From a bacterium (GTDB lineage Bacteria > Verrucomicrobiota > Verrucomicrobiia > Opitutales > Opitutaceae), in NCBI GenBank assembly GCA_010027235.1, contig RGVP01000008.1:1-35280 (forward strand): 35,280 nucleotides of DNA. The letters are read 5' to 3'. This document shows positions 8,564 through 15,466 of this stretch, one piece after another. Position 1 is the stretch's first letter. The number at the start of each line of letters is the position of its first letter. The notes beneath the pieces are model-generated. The model did not search any database and was not told the DNA's origin. It was given only the letters and a program-made list of their open reading frames with translations. Both the position numbers and the translations under genes were made by a program.

Positions 8564-10687
8564 CTACTGGGCTGCATGGAAACCCAGCGGACGCCGCAAC
8601 GGGGTCTTGAGTCGCACTTCGTCGGCCAAGGCCGCGATCCAAGCAGGCGCAGAGGCCAAGGGTTGAAAACGCGTCCGACGCGCGACCGCCGCAAAGTCCC
8701 CCGGAGTCAGGCGGTCGATGTGATCAAACCCCGTGAGTTCGGCCTCCGTTGCGGCGGGCAAGCCTTGCGCAGTCAGATGCTCGGCAAGCAATTCCTTGGC
8801 CTGAGCGGGTTTTAGGAAGTCAAACCTGACCTTCAGGTCGAAACGCCGGAGTGAAGCTGGGTCTAGGCCCTCCATCAGGTTGGTCGTAGCGATGAATACA
8901 CCCGCGTAAGCCTCCATCTGGGTCAGCATCTCATTTACGTGGGTAACTTCCCACGAGCGCTGGGCGCCGGCACGGTTTTGAAGAAACGAATCAACCTCGT
9001 CGATTAAGAGCAGGGCCTGATCGGCGGTGGCCTCGGCAAAGGCCTTGGCAATGAGGCGCTCCGTCATGCCGACGAAAGGGGAAATAAGATCCGAGGCGCG
9101 CTTGACCAACAGCGGTCGTCCTAAGCGCTCCGCCAACCAGCAGCCAAAGGCGGTCTTGCCGGTGCCGGGCGGGCCAAACAGGCACAGGCGGGCGGAGCCG
9201 TAGCGGGCGATACCCTCCACTAGCGGGCCGAGCGACTGGTCGGCATTGACGAATTCGGGCCGGTAAAAATCCGGCAAAGGCGAGGCACTGGCCATGAGCG
9301 TGCCATTCTCCTGCGCCTTGAGCACTCCATCCACCAGCAGTTCCACATAGGGATCGAGCGAGCCTCCGCTGGCGATTACCGGACGCATGGACTCCGCGAC
9401 CCGCGCGGCTCGACAAATCACCGCCGGCGTGGCCGATGGCGCGTCCAGGAGACGATTCACCATTTCCTTGCCCAAGGTGGGCGCAACACGGGCGATCAGG
9501 TTTCGCCGCACCGCGCGGGGCGCGTTGTCGACTTCAATCACGATGTCGAAGCGTCGAACGTAGGCGGCATCCATCGCCCCAACATTATTTGTCACCCAAA
9601 CGGTGGGCACTGCGGCCTCTTCTAGAACCCCATTTATCCAGCCTTTCCGCGCCTGACCCACCCCGCGCGAACCAAAGGGCGGAATAGTGGGACAAACATC
9701 CTCGATCTCATCGAAGAGTATGATGGCCCGTTTGCTGGAGAGGATCCCTTGGGCAGTGGAGAGCGCACGCACTCGTTTTTCGCCGCAAATAGGATCGTCA
9801 TCCTCGTCCTTTACCGTGACCTCAAACAGCTCCAGGCATAATTCGCGGGCGAGAGCACGCACGAGCTGGGTTTTGCCCGTGCCAGTCGGACCGTGAAGGA
9901 GGATATTGGCCCCTTTGCCCAGCTGCCCCGTGCAATGGCGCAGGTGCTGAAGTAAGAGTTCGCCGCGTTTGCCTAGATGGTGAAAGTCACTCCAAGCTAA
10001 TTCGGGGGCGGGCGAGGAGCGCATGATATCCTTGAACAATCCGAGGCAATCCGTCTGCCGCGAGCATAGCTCCAGCGGAAGACGACGGGACACGAATTCA
10101 AACTTCTCAGGCAGGCTCTGCTGTTCCGAATTGAGCGAGACCAAGCCAGAACGATGCAGGCGTGATCGAGAACTCAGGGCAGTGGCAATCTGCTCGGCGG
10201 GGAATTTTAGCACCTCCTCAAGCAGATTGTAGGTATCCTCGTTTTTCAGGGCGTTGGCCAGCTCACCCAGATCGTGCAAAAGCGGTTCCCGGTGCAAAAG
10301 CACGATAAAGCTCAAGAGCGCCTCATCGACTTCAGCCATGCCCATCAACGCGGCGAGTGACTGGATGTTCGCGGCAAGGGCACCGGGCAACTGCAGCGGC
10401 CCCGTCGCCTCGGCCTCGATCTTGGTGAGGCTGCGCCGCAAACGATTCAGCACCTGTTTGCGACCCCGTTTATCCTTGGGGACCTTTGCTATCTCCAAGG
10501 CGTTGGTAATAGCGGAATTTATGATTAACTCTTCCCATAAATTCTCATCGTGCTCGTCGAACGTGAGAATTAGACGCAGGATCCATACTTGCAGGGTGAA
10601 AGGGTGCGACTGGAGTGTTTTCCGGTCGGAGAGTTTTAGTTTAGGCGAGGGGCAATGATGACGGCGTAATTGGTTTAAGCGGGACAT
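8564..10687 (-). CDS. Double AAA+ ATPase of unknown function
   Basis: This is a 707-residue protein with two AAA+ modules behind a helical N-terminal region of about 240 residues that I do not recognise. Module 1 has Walker A GPTGTGKT (266-273), Walker B IILFDEIED (322-330), sensor 1 VTNN (365-368) and an arginine-finger-like YVRRFD (376-381). Module 2 has Walker A GPPGTGKT (505-512), Walker B LLIDEVDS (560-567), TTN (601-603) and SLRRFD (612-617). All catalytic residues look intact in both, as in classical ATPases that act on protein substrates, and the second module resembles the Cdc48/katanin type. No protease, nuclease or membrane domain is visible. ATG 10687 (MSRLNQLRR) is preferred over 10717. 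It follows the WYL regulator by 99 bases on the same strand, so the two likely form one unit. The substrate is unknown. Confidence 0.85.
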   Translation of the reverse strand: MSRLNQLRRHHCPSPKLKLSDRKTLQSHPFTLQVWILRLILTFDEHDENLWEELIINSAITNALEIAKVPKDKRGRKQVLNRLRRSLTKIEAEATGPLQLPGALAANIQSLAALMGMAEVDEALLSFIVLLHREPLLHDLGELANALKNEDTYNLLEEVLKFPAEQIATALSSRSRLHRSGLVSLNSEQQSLPEKFEFVSRRLPLELCSRQTDCLGLFKDIMRSSPAPELAWSDFHHLGKRGELLLQHLRHCTGQLGKGANILLHGPTGTGKTQLVRALARELCLELFEVTVKDEDDDPICGEKRVRALSTAQGILSSKRAIILFDEIEDVCPTIPPFGSRGVGQARKGWINGVLEEAAVPTVWVTNNVGAMDAAYVRRFDIVIEVDNAPRAVRRNLIARVAPTLGKEMVNRLLDAPSATPAVICRAARVAESMRPVIASGGSLDPYVELLVDGVLKAQENGTLMASASPLPDFYRPEFVNADQSLGPLVEGIARYGSARLCLFGPPGTGKTAFGCWLAERLGRPLLVKRASDLISPFVGMTERLIAKAFAEATADQALLLIDEVDSFLQNRAGAQRSWEVTHVNEMLTQMEAYAGVFIATTNLMEGLDPASLRRFDLKVRFDFLKPAQAKELLAEHLTAQGLPAATEAELTGFDHIDRLTPGDFAAVARRTRFQPLASAPAWIAALADEVRLKTPLRRPLGFHAAQ

Positions 10688-10786
10688 GCCTGCAGGATAC
10701 CACCCCGCCGATGACAAACCGTGTCTTCACGCTCAACCCTACGATAAACTACTAACCCAAAACTAAAGCCGCGCGTGGCGTTAAGC

Positions 10787-11827
10787 TCAGACCAGCTTGT
10801 AAAGCTGGATGGTTTTATGGGCTTCGGCAGCGATGGCTTCGCGCAGCTCCTTTGGGGCTAAAACCTTACAATCAGAACCAAAGGCCAAAACCCAGCGGGT
10901 GATGTCGCCCAAGTCACTCACTTTAAATTTCATCTCCAGCTCGCCGTTTTCGCTGAGTTTAACCTCTTGCGAAGGATGCCAACGGCGCTCGCGCACACGG
11001 TGCGCACCGTCGCGATAGATGATCAGCTTAACCTCGATCGCACCACTCCCGCTATGAGCACCAAAGGCTGAGTTCACCCGATGGCTGGCATCGAAATCGA
11101 CCGGACGCTCAAACCGCTCCTGGCCCCAGGGTTGAGGATTGCTGAATCGCGCGACTACAAAGGTGCGCACTGGGTCTTGCCCTTCTTTTATGGCTGGATC
11201 ACGTGCGATCAAAATCCATCGATTATCGATACAGGCGAGATGGTAGGGGTGGATTTTTCGACGCTGGGGGCCGGGTTTCCCTTTAGATTGGTAATCGATG
11301 GTCAGCACTTGTCTTTCCAAGAGGCAGCCAAGAATGGCGGCAAAAACGGTGGCATCGGTTACCCCGGCACCCGGAGTCCGGTAAGAGACCAACTCACGAA
11401 TCGGCACACCTGCACCGAGTTCTTTGTCGCTCAGGGCGCCACCGGTTATTTTTTCGAATGCACTCTCTAGTTTATCGGCAAAATCGGCACCTTGAAACGC
11501 CGCTAAGGATTGTCGGGCGATTTCCAGCGCCAAAAGTTCCGGCATGGTGAGACCAGCACCGAGCGGGAAGAACGGAACTTCACTGGTGTAAGCGTAGCCG
11601 CCCGCCTCCCGGTCAAATTCAATAGGGAGATTATAGGGCGGAGCCATAAGCTTGCCGAGGTAACGCGTGATTGTGCGCTCCGAAACCTCAAGGACGGAGG
11701 CTAAGTCGGCTAGGCCGGTTTTACAATGCCCCGGATGTGCCCAATTCTCCTGCAGGCGTTGATGAATGAGAAGCATGCCACGCAGTTGCTTCGAATTCGG
11801 CAGTTGGGGCGGCTGGGGCGTGCGCAT
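10787..11827 (-). CDS. WYL-domain transcriptional regulator (YafY/CapW type)
   Basis: This is a 346-residue DNA-binding regulator. Residues about 35-60 (KTGLADLASVLEVSERTITRYLGKL) form a winged-helix HTH. Residues about 160-230 are a WYL domain, with the RRKIHPYHLACIDNRWILIARD segment at 189-210 where the W-x-L core reads WIL. Residues 260-340 form the C-terminal WCX-type extension. Proteins of this build sense ligands such as nucleic acids and often repress neighbouring stress or phage-defence operons. Here the gene lies just upstream of the double AAA+ gene on the same strand. Its base composition is visibly more A/T-rich than that of its neighbours, which hints at acquisition by transfer. 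The inferred role is control of the cassette and probably of itself. Confidence 0.88.
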   Translation of the reverse strand: MRTPQPPQLPNSKQLRGMLLIHQRLQENWAHPGHCKTGLADLASVLEVSERTITRYLGKLMAPPYNLPIEFDREAGGYAYTSEVPFFPLGAGLTMPELLALEIARQSLAAFQGADFADKLESAFEKITGGALSDKELGAGVPIRELVSYRTPGAGVTDATVFAAILGCLLERQVLTIDYQSKGKPGPQRRKIHPYHLACIDNRWILIARDPAIKEGQDPVRTFVVARFSNPQPWGQERFERPVDFDASHRVNSAFGAHSGSGAIEVKLIIYRDGAHRVRERRWHPSQEVKLSENGELEMKFKVSDLGDITRWVLAFGSDCKVLAPKELREAIAAEAHKTIQLYKLV

Positions 11828-11879
11828 AAAAATCCCAGTTCTTTCCTAGCAAGAAAAACGCACTGCTACCCGCCGAAAT

Positions 11880-11940
11880 TCAAACGAATACTATAGTTTA
11901 TTTTACTTATTATAGATCAATTAGATATCAGTTATTTGCA
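11880..11940 (-). promoter_or_regulatory. AT-rich upstream control region of the WYL/AAA+ cassette
   Basis: This stretch is almost wholly A/T in an otherwise GC-rich window. On the minus strand it contains TATAAT and, further down, TATAGT, both usable as -10 elements. It also holds a short inverted repeat, CTATA at 11891-11895 and TATAG at 11911-11915, which could be an operator for the dimeric WYL regulator. No good -35 hexamer pairs with either -10. The position, 52-113 bases before the WYL start codon, suits a promoter-operator. The functional assignment is inferred. Confidence 0.45.
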
Positions 11941-12067
11941 TCACCTATGACGAGAGAGGATCAACGGTGGCCAGAAGACGCAGGTGCTTTTGCATTGGCC
12001 GCGCACACTAGGTGAATCGCCGGAGCTAGGGCGCTCGCTCCACGGGCGGGGAGGCTGTAGCTTGTGC

Positions 12068-13159
12068 TCACCCCGACGCGTAAGCCTGGCCGATCGCGGC
12101 CGCGGCGGCATCGACCCGCCCTTGGGCGGCCGCGAGCCCGAGGCGGAGCACCCGGACCGCGCGGTCTTTGCGACCACGCGCCGCCCAATCCTCAGCGAGA
12201 GCATTTAAAGCGCGGATTTTCATCGGGCCGAGAGCCACTGGAGGCAGGTGGGCCATGTCGGGGCAAGACAACAACCGTTCGCGCCAAGCCTTGGCTTCAT
12301 CCAGCCGGCCCGCCGCACCCGCCAGCGCCGCTCTTAACTCACAAACCAGCGGATGGGGCTCTTCCACGCCGTGCGGTAGACAATTCTCGGCCTCGGCAAA
12401 GCATCCCGCGAGCCAGAGACTCTCCGCCTGTTTTATCTTGGCCGCGACTTCAAGGCGACGACGACCGGCGGAACGCCGCGCACATTCGGCATAAAGCCCT
12501 GCCGCGCGCAGGTGGTCGCCTTCATCAAAAAACCCCGCCGCATGAAAAAACCAGAGATTCGGGTCGGCGTCCGGTTCACGGGCCAAGGCTGCTTCGATGA
12601 GCGCCCGGTTACGGCGGGTCTTGGCTGGCATCGCCCCCAGATCGGCATACCCGGTGTGGAGAAAAGGAACATTCGTCTCGACGATCCGAATGCCCTCGCG
12701 CTCCAAGGCGGTATTAACCTGCTCATGGATCGGCCGCTCAAACCGGACGCGGGGGTGTCGCGGGAAAAGTCGCACGATAGAAACGGCGACTTGCCCGGAT
12801 GCGCCAGGCAGGAGGTTGCGCTGCACCAAAGCGTGAGCGCAGGCGGCCGGGCCGGACACGATCGTGCGCAAGGCCTCGCGGCTCGCGGCGGGGAGCGTCT
12901 CATCGGCATCCAGAACCAGAATCCAGCGCCCGGTAGCCATTTCCAGACCGGCATTTCGTGCCGCGCTGAAATCATCAGGCCAAGGTATCTCTAGGACGCG
13001 CGCACCCGCAGCCCGCGCCAAGTCAGGTGTGCCGTCAACCGAACCGGTATCCACCACCACCAACTCCTCGGCCAGGCCGCGCACGGACTCAAGACACGCG
13101 GGCAGATTAGCATGTTCGTTCCGAACGATCATGCAGAGAGTGAGGGCGGGAGCGGGCAT
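12068..13159 (-). CDS. Family 2 glycosyltransferase with TPR-like tail, probably flagellar
   Basis: This 363-residue protein starts with a GT-A glycosyltransferase domain. It shows CMIVRNEHANLPACLESV, the VVVDTGSVDGT nucleotide-sugar loop (35-44), DDFSAARNAGLEMATGRWILVLDADE with DAD at 84-86 as the metal-binding DxD, and FERPIHEQV near residue 140. The second half (about 170-363) is a run of helical pairs rich in Ala and Leu that resemble tetratricopeptide repeats. The domain order resembles SunS-like peptide glycosyltransferases. No membrane segment is visible. It lies just downstream of two flagellin genes but is cut off from them by a terminator and has its own sigma-28-like promoter. Glycosylation of flagellin is therefore the favoured role; polysaccharide synthesis is the alternative. 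Confidence 0.82.
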   Translation of the reverse strand: MPAPALTLCMIVRNEHANLPACLESVRGLAEELVVVDTGSVDGTPDLARAAGARVLEIPWPDDFSAARNAGLEMATGRWILVLDADETLPAASREALRTIVSGPAACAHALVQRNLLPGASGQVAVSIVRLFPRHPRVRFERPIHEQVNTALEREGIRIVETNVPFLHTGYADLGAMPAKTRRNRALIEAALAREPDADPNLWFFHAAGFFDEGDHLRAAGLYAECARRSAGRRRLEVAAKIKQAESLWLAGCFAEAENCLPHGVEEPHPLVCELRAALAGAAGRLDEAKAWRERLLSCPDMAHLPPVALGPMKIRALNALAEDWAARGRKDRAVRVLRLGLAAAQGRVDAAAAAIGQAYASG

Positions 13160-13190
13160 GCAAAAAAATGGTAGCCGAATAACAAGATCA

Positions 13191-13218
13191 CTATCGACTC
13201 ATCGGAACTGAGACTTGA
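13191..13218 (-). promoter_or_regulatory. Sigma-28-like promoter of the glycosyltransferase gene
   Basis: On the minus strand TCAAGTCT (13211-13218) is followed after 12 bases by GTCGATAG (13191-13198), 32 bases before the start codon. Compared with the three strong copies in this window, each hexamer-like box differs at about one core position and the spacer is one base longer. It lies between the flagellin terminator and the glycosyltransferase gene. It is a good candidate, less certain than the others. Confidence 0.6.
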
Positions 13219-13250
13219 ACAAAGCGCGGCCGACGACGGCGAAGATGCAT

Positions 13251-13284
13251 AAAAAAGAAACCCCGCCCGCTTGCGCGGACGGGG
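13251..13284 (-). terminator. Intrinsic terminator of the flagellin operon
   Basis: Read on the minus strand, a 10-bp GC-rich stem is closed by a four-base loop (GCAA at 13271-13274), with arms at 13275-13284 and 13261-13270 and one G-U pair. It is followed directly by TTTCTTTTTT (13260-13251). It lies 33 bases past the stop codon of the second flagellin gene and ends that transcript before the glycosyltransferase gene. Confidence 0.92.
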
Positions 13285-13316
13285 TCCTTTGGAACCCAAT
13301 CAGGATGTCATCATAC

Positions 13317-14117
13317 TTAGCGGAGCAACGAGAGCGCGGTCTGGGCGGAACCGTTGGCCTGAGCCAGCATGGTGGTGCCGGCTTGGACCAGGGTATTCCA
13401 GCGCGCTAGCTGCGTAGACTCTGCGGCTACGTCGACATCGACGATGCGGCTGTTGGCTGCTTCAAGGTTGGCCTTGTTGGTAGTCAACAACTCACCAGCG
13501 AACTCAAGGCGGCTCTGCTCGGCGCCATTGCTGGCGCGCATGCTGGCGACACCTTCAATGCCGGTCTTGATGTTAGCGAGGGTGACGCCACTCAGAGTCG
13601 AAGCACCCGTGATAGCGGTGACACCAGCGTTGCCGGTCACGTTTTTGTTCGAGATAGTAACGGTCTGAGAGCCATCCTCGGAAACCTGCGTGGTGATCGC
13701 TTGGTTAAAGAGGCTGACGCCGTTGAACTTCTCGGCAGCTATCGATGTGAGCTGAGACTTGAGCTGGGTGAACTCAGTATCATAATTTGCCAAATCATCA
13801 GCGCTCTTAGTCGGGTCGGTATAGAGGGTCTTCAGCTCGCTTACGCGTTCGAGGACCTTGCCGGCAATCTTAAGGGCGCCGTCTTGACTTTGCAGATACG
13901 ATACGGAGTTTCCTACGTTCGCATTAGCCGCTCCTGAACGCTTGATGGCGGCAGACAGTTTCATGGAAACTGCAAGACCGCCCGCGTCGTCAGAGGGGGT
14001 TACGATTTTCGAGCCGCTGGAGAGCCGGCCTAGGCTCTTCTGCAGCATCGCGTTAGACGCGGCGAGGTTGTTGGAGGCAACGATCGCCGTCGAGTTTGTG
14101 TTAATAACTACTGCCAT
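13317..14117 (-). CDS. Flagellin (second copy)
   Basis: This is a 266-residue filament subunit. The N-terminal D0/D1 part has SNNLAASNAMLQKSLGRLSSGSKIVTPSDDAGGLAVS split over residues 15-51, and the C-terminal part has NLEAANSRIVDVDVAAES and ends ANGSAQTALSLLR. The two are joined by only a short central region, so the variable D2/D3 domains of long flagellins are missing. It is closely similar along its whole length to the flagellin encoded just upstream, with differences concentrated in the centre (about residues 130-190). A strong ribosome-binding site, AAGGAA, lies 11 bases before ATG 14117, and a hairpin sits just before that. No good promoter was found in its own 251-base upstream gap, so read-through from the first copy is possible. 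A terminator follows. Confidence 0.95.
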   Translation of the reverse strand: MAVVINTNSTAIVASNNLAASNAMLQKSLGRLSSGSKIVTPSDDAGGLAVSMKLSAAIKRSGAANANVGNSVSYLQSQDGALKIAGKVLERVSELKTLYTDPTKSADDLANYDTEFTQLKSQLTSIAAEKFNGVSLFNQAITTQVSEDGSQTVTISNKNVTGNAGVTAITGASTLSGVTLANIKTGIEGVASMRASNGAEQSRLEFAGELLTTNKANLEAANSRIVDVDVAAESTQLARWNTLVQAGTTMLAQANGSAQTALSLLR

Positions 14118-14125
14118 GGTGGTAT

Positions 14126-14157
14126 CTTTCCTTGATGAATGCGACGTCCGTCGTCGC
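14126..14157 (-). promoter_or_regulatory. Candidate CsrA-binding leader of the second flagellin gene
   Basis: On the minus strand a perfect 6-bp stem, GCGACG/CGTCGC (14152-14157 with 14141-14146), presents the loop ACGGA (14147-14151). After seven bases comes AAGGAAAG (14133-14126), the ribosome-binding site. CsrA recognises ANGGA, best in a hairpin loop, and represses by also covering an ANGGA within the ribosome-binding site. Both elements are present here and recur in the other flagellin leader. No csrA or fliW gene is in the window, so the factor is inferred. Confidence 0.55.
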
Positions 14158-14306
14158 CACGGATCCGGCTGGCGGGCCGCATCAGACCGTCCGAGGCTTT
14201 AAGCCCCAAAGCGTTACCCTGCGGGGGAAACTGCTGGCGCTAGTGGTAATCAATAGAAAAGGGAGATACCCCCATGGGATCGTAGTTAACCAGTAAGAGG
14301 TCAGGT

Positions 14307-14357
14307 GGGGGCCCCCGTGGTGCACGGCGGGCCCGCGGTCACGGCCCCAGCGGGCCG
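14307..14357. repeat. Cluster of three GC-rich palindromes between the flagellin genes
   Basis: Three palindromes lie within 51 bases: GGGGGCCCCC at 14307-14316, GCGGGCCCGC at 14327-14336, and CGGCCC-CAGC-GGGCCG at 14342-14357. The last lies just past the stop codon of the first flagellin gene. None is followed by a T-run on either strand, so this is not a standard intrinsic terminator. It could stabilise or attenuate the upstream flagellin message. Confidence 0.6.
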
Positions 14358-14368
14358 CGAGACGTCAC

Positions 14369-15175
14369 TTAGCCGCGGAGCAGCTGGAGGACGCTCTGCG
14401 AGCTCTGGTTCGCTTGGGACAGCATCGAGGTGCCGGCCGAGACAAGCGTGTTCCAGCGGGCCAACTGCGTCGACTCGGCAGCCACGTCCACATCAACGAT
14501 GCGGGAGTTGGCAGCCTCGAGATTGGCCTTGTTGGTGGTCAACATTTCAGCGGCGAAGTCGAACCGGCTCAGTTCGGCGCCATTCTGGGCGCGCATGGTA
14601 GCAACACCTTGGGTCGCGGTCTTGAGCTGGGTCAATGTGACACCCGCCAGACTGGTCGCACCGGTGATGGCAGTTACTCCAGTATCCGCAGCAAGATTCT
14701 TCGCAGCGATGTTCACGCTCTGGGTTCCGTCCTCGCTGACCTGAGTGGTCAGAACGGCAGCAGAGAAAAGATCCTTGCTGTTGAACTTCTCGGCAGCGAT
14801 CGAGGTCAGCTGAGCCTTGAGCTGAGTGAACTCGGTATCGTAGTTAGACAGGTCGTCAGTGCTCTTGGTCGGATCGGAGTAGAGCGTTTTTAGCTCACCG
14901 ATGCGCTCAATCACTTTACCGGCGACTTTGAGCGCGCCATCCTGCGTTTGCAGAAAAGAGACGCTGTTACCGATGTTGATGTTGGCCGCACCAGACCGAC
15001 GAATGGTGGCGGTTAGTTTCATGCTTACCGCCAAACCACCCGCGTCGTCGGACGGGGTTGCTATCTTGGAGCCACTAGAGAGCCGGCCAAGGCTCTTTTG
15101 CAGCATGGAGTTAGCAGCGGCGAGGTTATTCGAGGCGCTGATGGACGCCGTGTTGTAGTTGATGACTAATGACAT
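14369..15175 (-). CDS. Flagellin (first copy)
   Basis: This 268-residue flagellin is the upstream member of a tandem pair. It shows SNNLAAANSMLQKSLGRLSS near the N-terminus, PSDDAGGLAVSMKLTATIRR, FLQTQDGALKVAGKVIERIGEL, and a C-terminal NLEAANSRIVDVDVAAES with the end ANQSSQSVLQLLRG. These are the coiled-coil D0/D1 segments; the central region is short, as in the second copy. Both copies have Trp in LARWNTLV where many flagellins have a small residue followed by N-I-L. The ribosome-binding site AAGGAA is 9 bases from ATG 15175. A weak sigma-28-like promoter and a CsrA-type hairpin lie upstream, and fliD starts divergently 291 bases away. Confidence 0.95.
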   Translation of the reverse strand: MSLVINYNTASISASNNLAAANSMLQKSLGRLSSGSKIATPSDDAGGLAVSMKLTATIRRSGAANINIGNSVSFLQTQDGALKVAGKVIERIGELKTLYSDPTKSTDDLSNYDTEFTQLKAQLTSIAAEKFNSKDLFSAAVLTTQVSEDGTQSVNIAAKNLAADTGVTAITGATSLAGVTLTQLKTATQGVATMRAQNGAELSRFDFAAEMLTTNKANLEAANSRIVDVDVAAESTQLARWNTLVSAGTSMLSQANQSSQSVLQLLRG

Positions 15176-15184
15176 GTTGGGTTC

Positions 15185-15216
15185 TTCCTTGATGTAAACT
15201 ACCCTGTCCGTAGGGC
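15185..15216 (-). promoter_or_regulatory. Candidate CsrA-binding leader of the first flagellin gene
   Basis: On the minus strand GCCCT (15216-15212) pairs with AGGGT (15205-15201), with one G-U pair, around the loop ACGGAC (15211-15206). Ten bases later comes AAGGAA (15190-15185), the ribosome-binding site. The stem sequence differs from that in the second flagellin leader, but the ACGGA loop, the CATCAAGGAA box and the order are kept, as expected if structure and loop are what matter. Binding by CsrA is inferred. Confidence 0.5.
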
Positions 15217-15276
15217 GACGGGCCGATGGGAGGATTCGGGCCGATCCGGCTGCAGAACAGTCTGCAGTTGCTGCTA

Positions 15277-15304
15277 TCTACGGACCCCTCGACAAAAGAC
15301 TTTA
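15277..15304 (-). promoter_or_regulatory. Possible sigma-28 promoter of the first flagellin gene
   Basis: On the minus strand TAAAGTCT (15304-15297) matches the -35 box of the promoter at 17874 exactly. Twelve bases downstream is TCCGTAGA (15284-15277), which keeps only the central CCG and the last A of GCCGATAA. The distance to the start codon is about 100 bases. The -35 is convincing and the -10 is weak, so this is a tentative call. Confidence 0.35.
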
Positions 15305-15373
15305 GCACTTTCGTTTATTTTTTTAGTATCCAAGGAAAAATTACTGGAAACCTCCACGGCACGCAGTTTAAAC

Positions 15374-15400
15374 TAAAGCAAACGAAGCGCGTGCCGATAA
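15374..15400 (+). promoter_or_regulatory. Sigma-28 (FliA) promoter upstream of fliD
   Basis: TAAAGCAA (15374-15381), an 11-base spacer and GCCGATAA (15393-15400) match the flagellar sigma-28 consensus TAAAGTTT-N11-GCCGATAA, with a perfect -10 and perfect spacing. It lies 66 bases before the fliD start codon. It shares GCGCGTGCCGATA with the promoter at 17874. Confidence 0.88.
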
Positions 15401-15466
15401 GGTCTTCGCGAGCGTCGCGCGCACGCGTCCACTTACACTTCACCCCGCAACCAGCATCCTCCTGCC

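Noticed and set aside
8454..12067. Possible attachment sites or flanking repeats that would make the WYL/AAA+ cassette an integrated element
   Set aside because: No direct or inverted repeat at both borders, no integrase and no tRNA were found; only base composition supports transfer.
11941..12208. Several small overlapping frames on both strands upstream of the WYL gene and over the end of the glycosyltransferase gene
   Set aside because: They overlap a confirmed gene end or each other, with biased Arg/Pro/Ala content typical of shadow frames.
15354..15400. A sigma-54 box on the minus strand (GGCAC followed by TTGC)
   Set aside because: The spacing is nine bases where five are required; the GGCAC is simply the complement of the sigma-28 -10 region.
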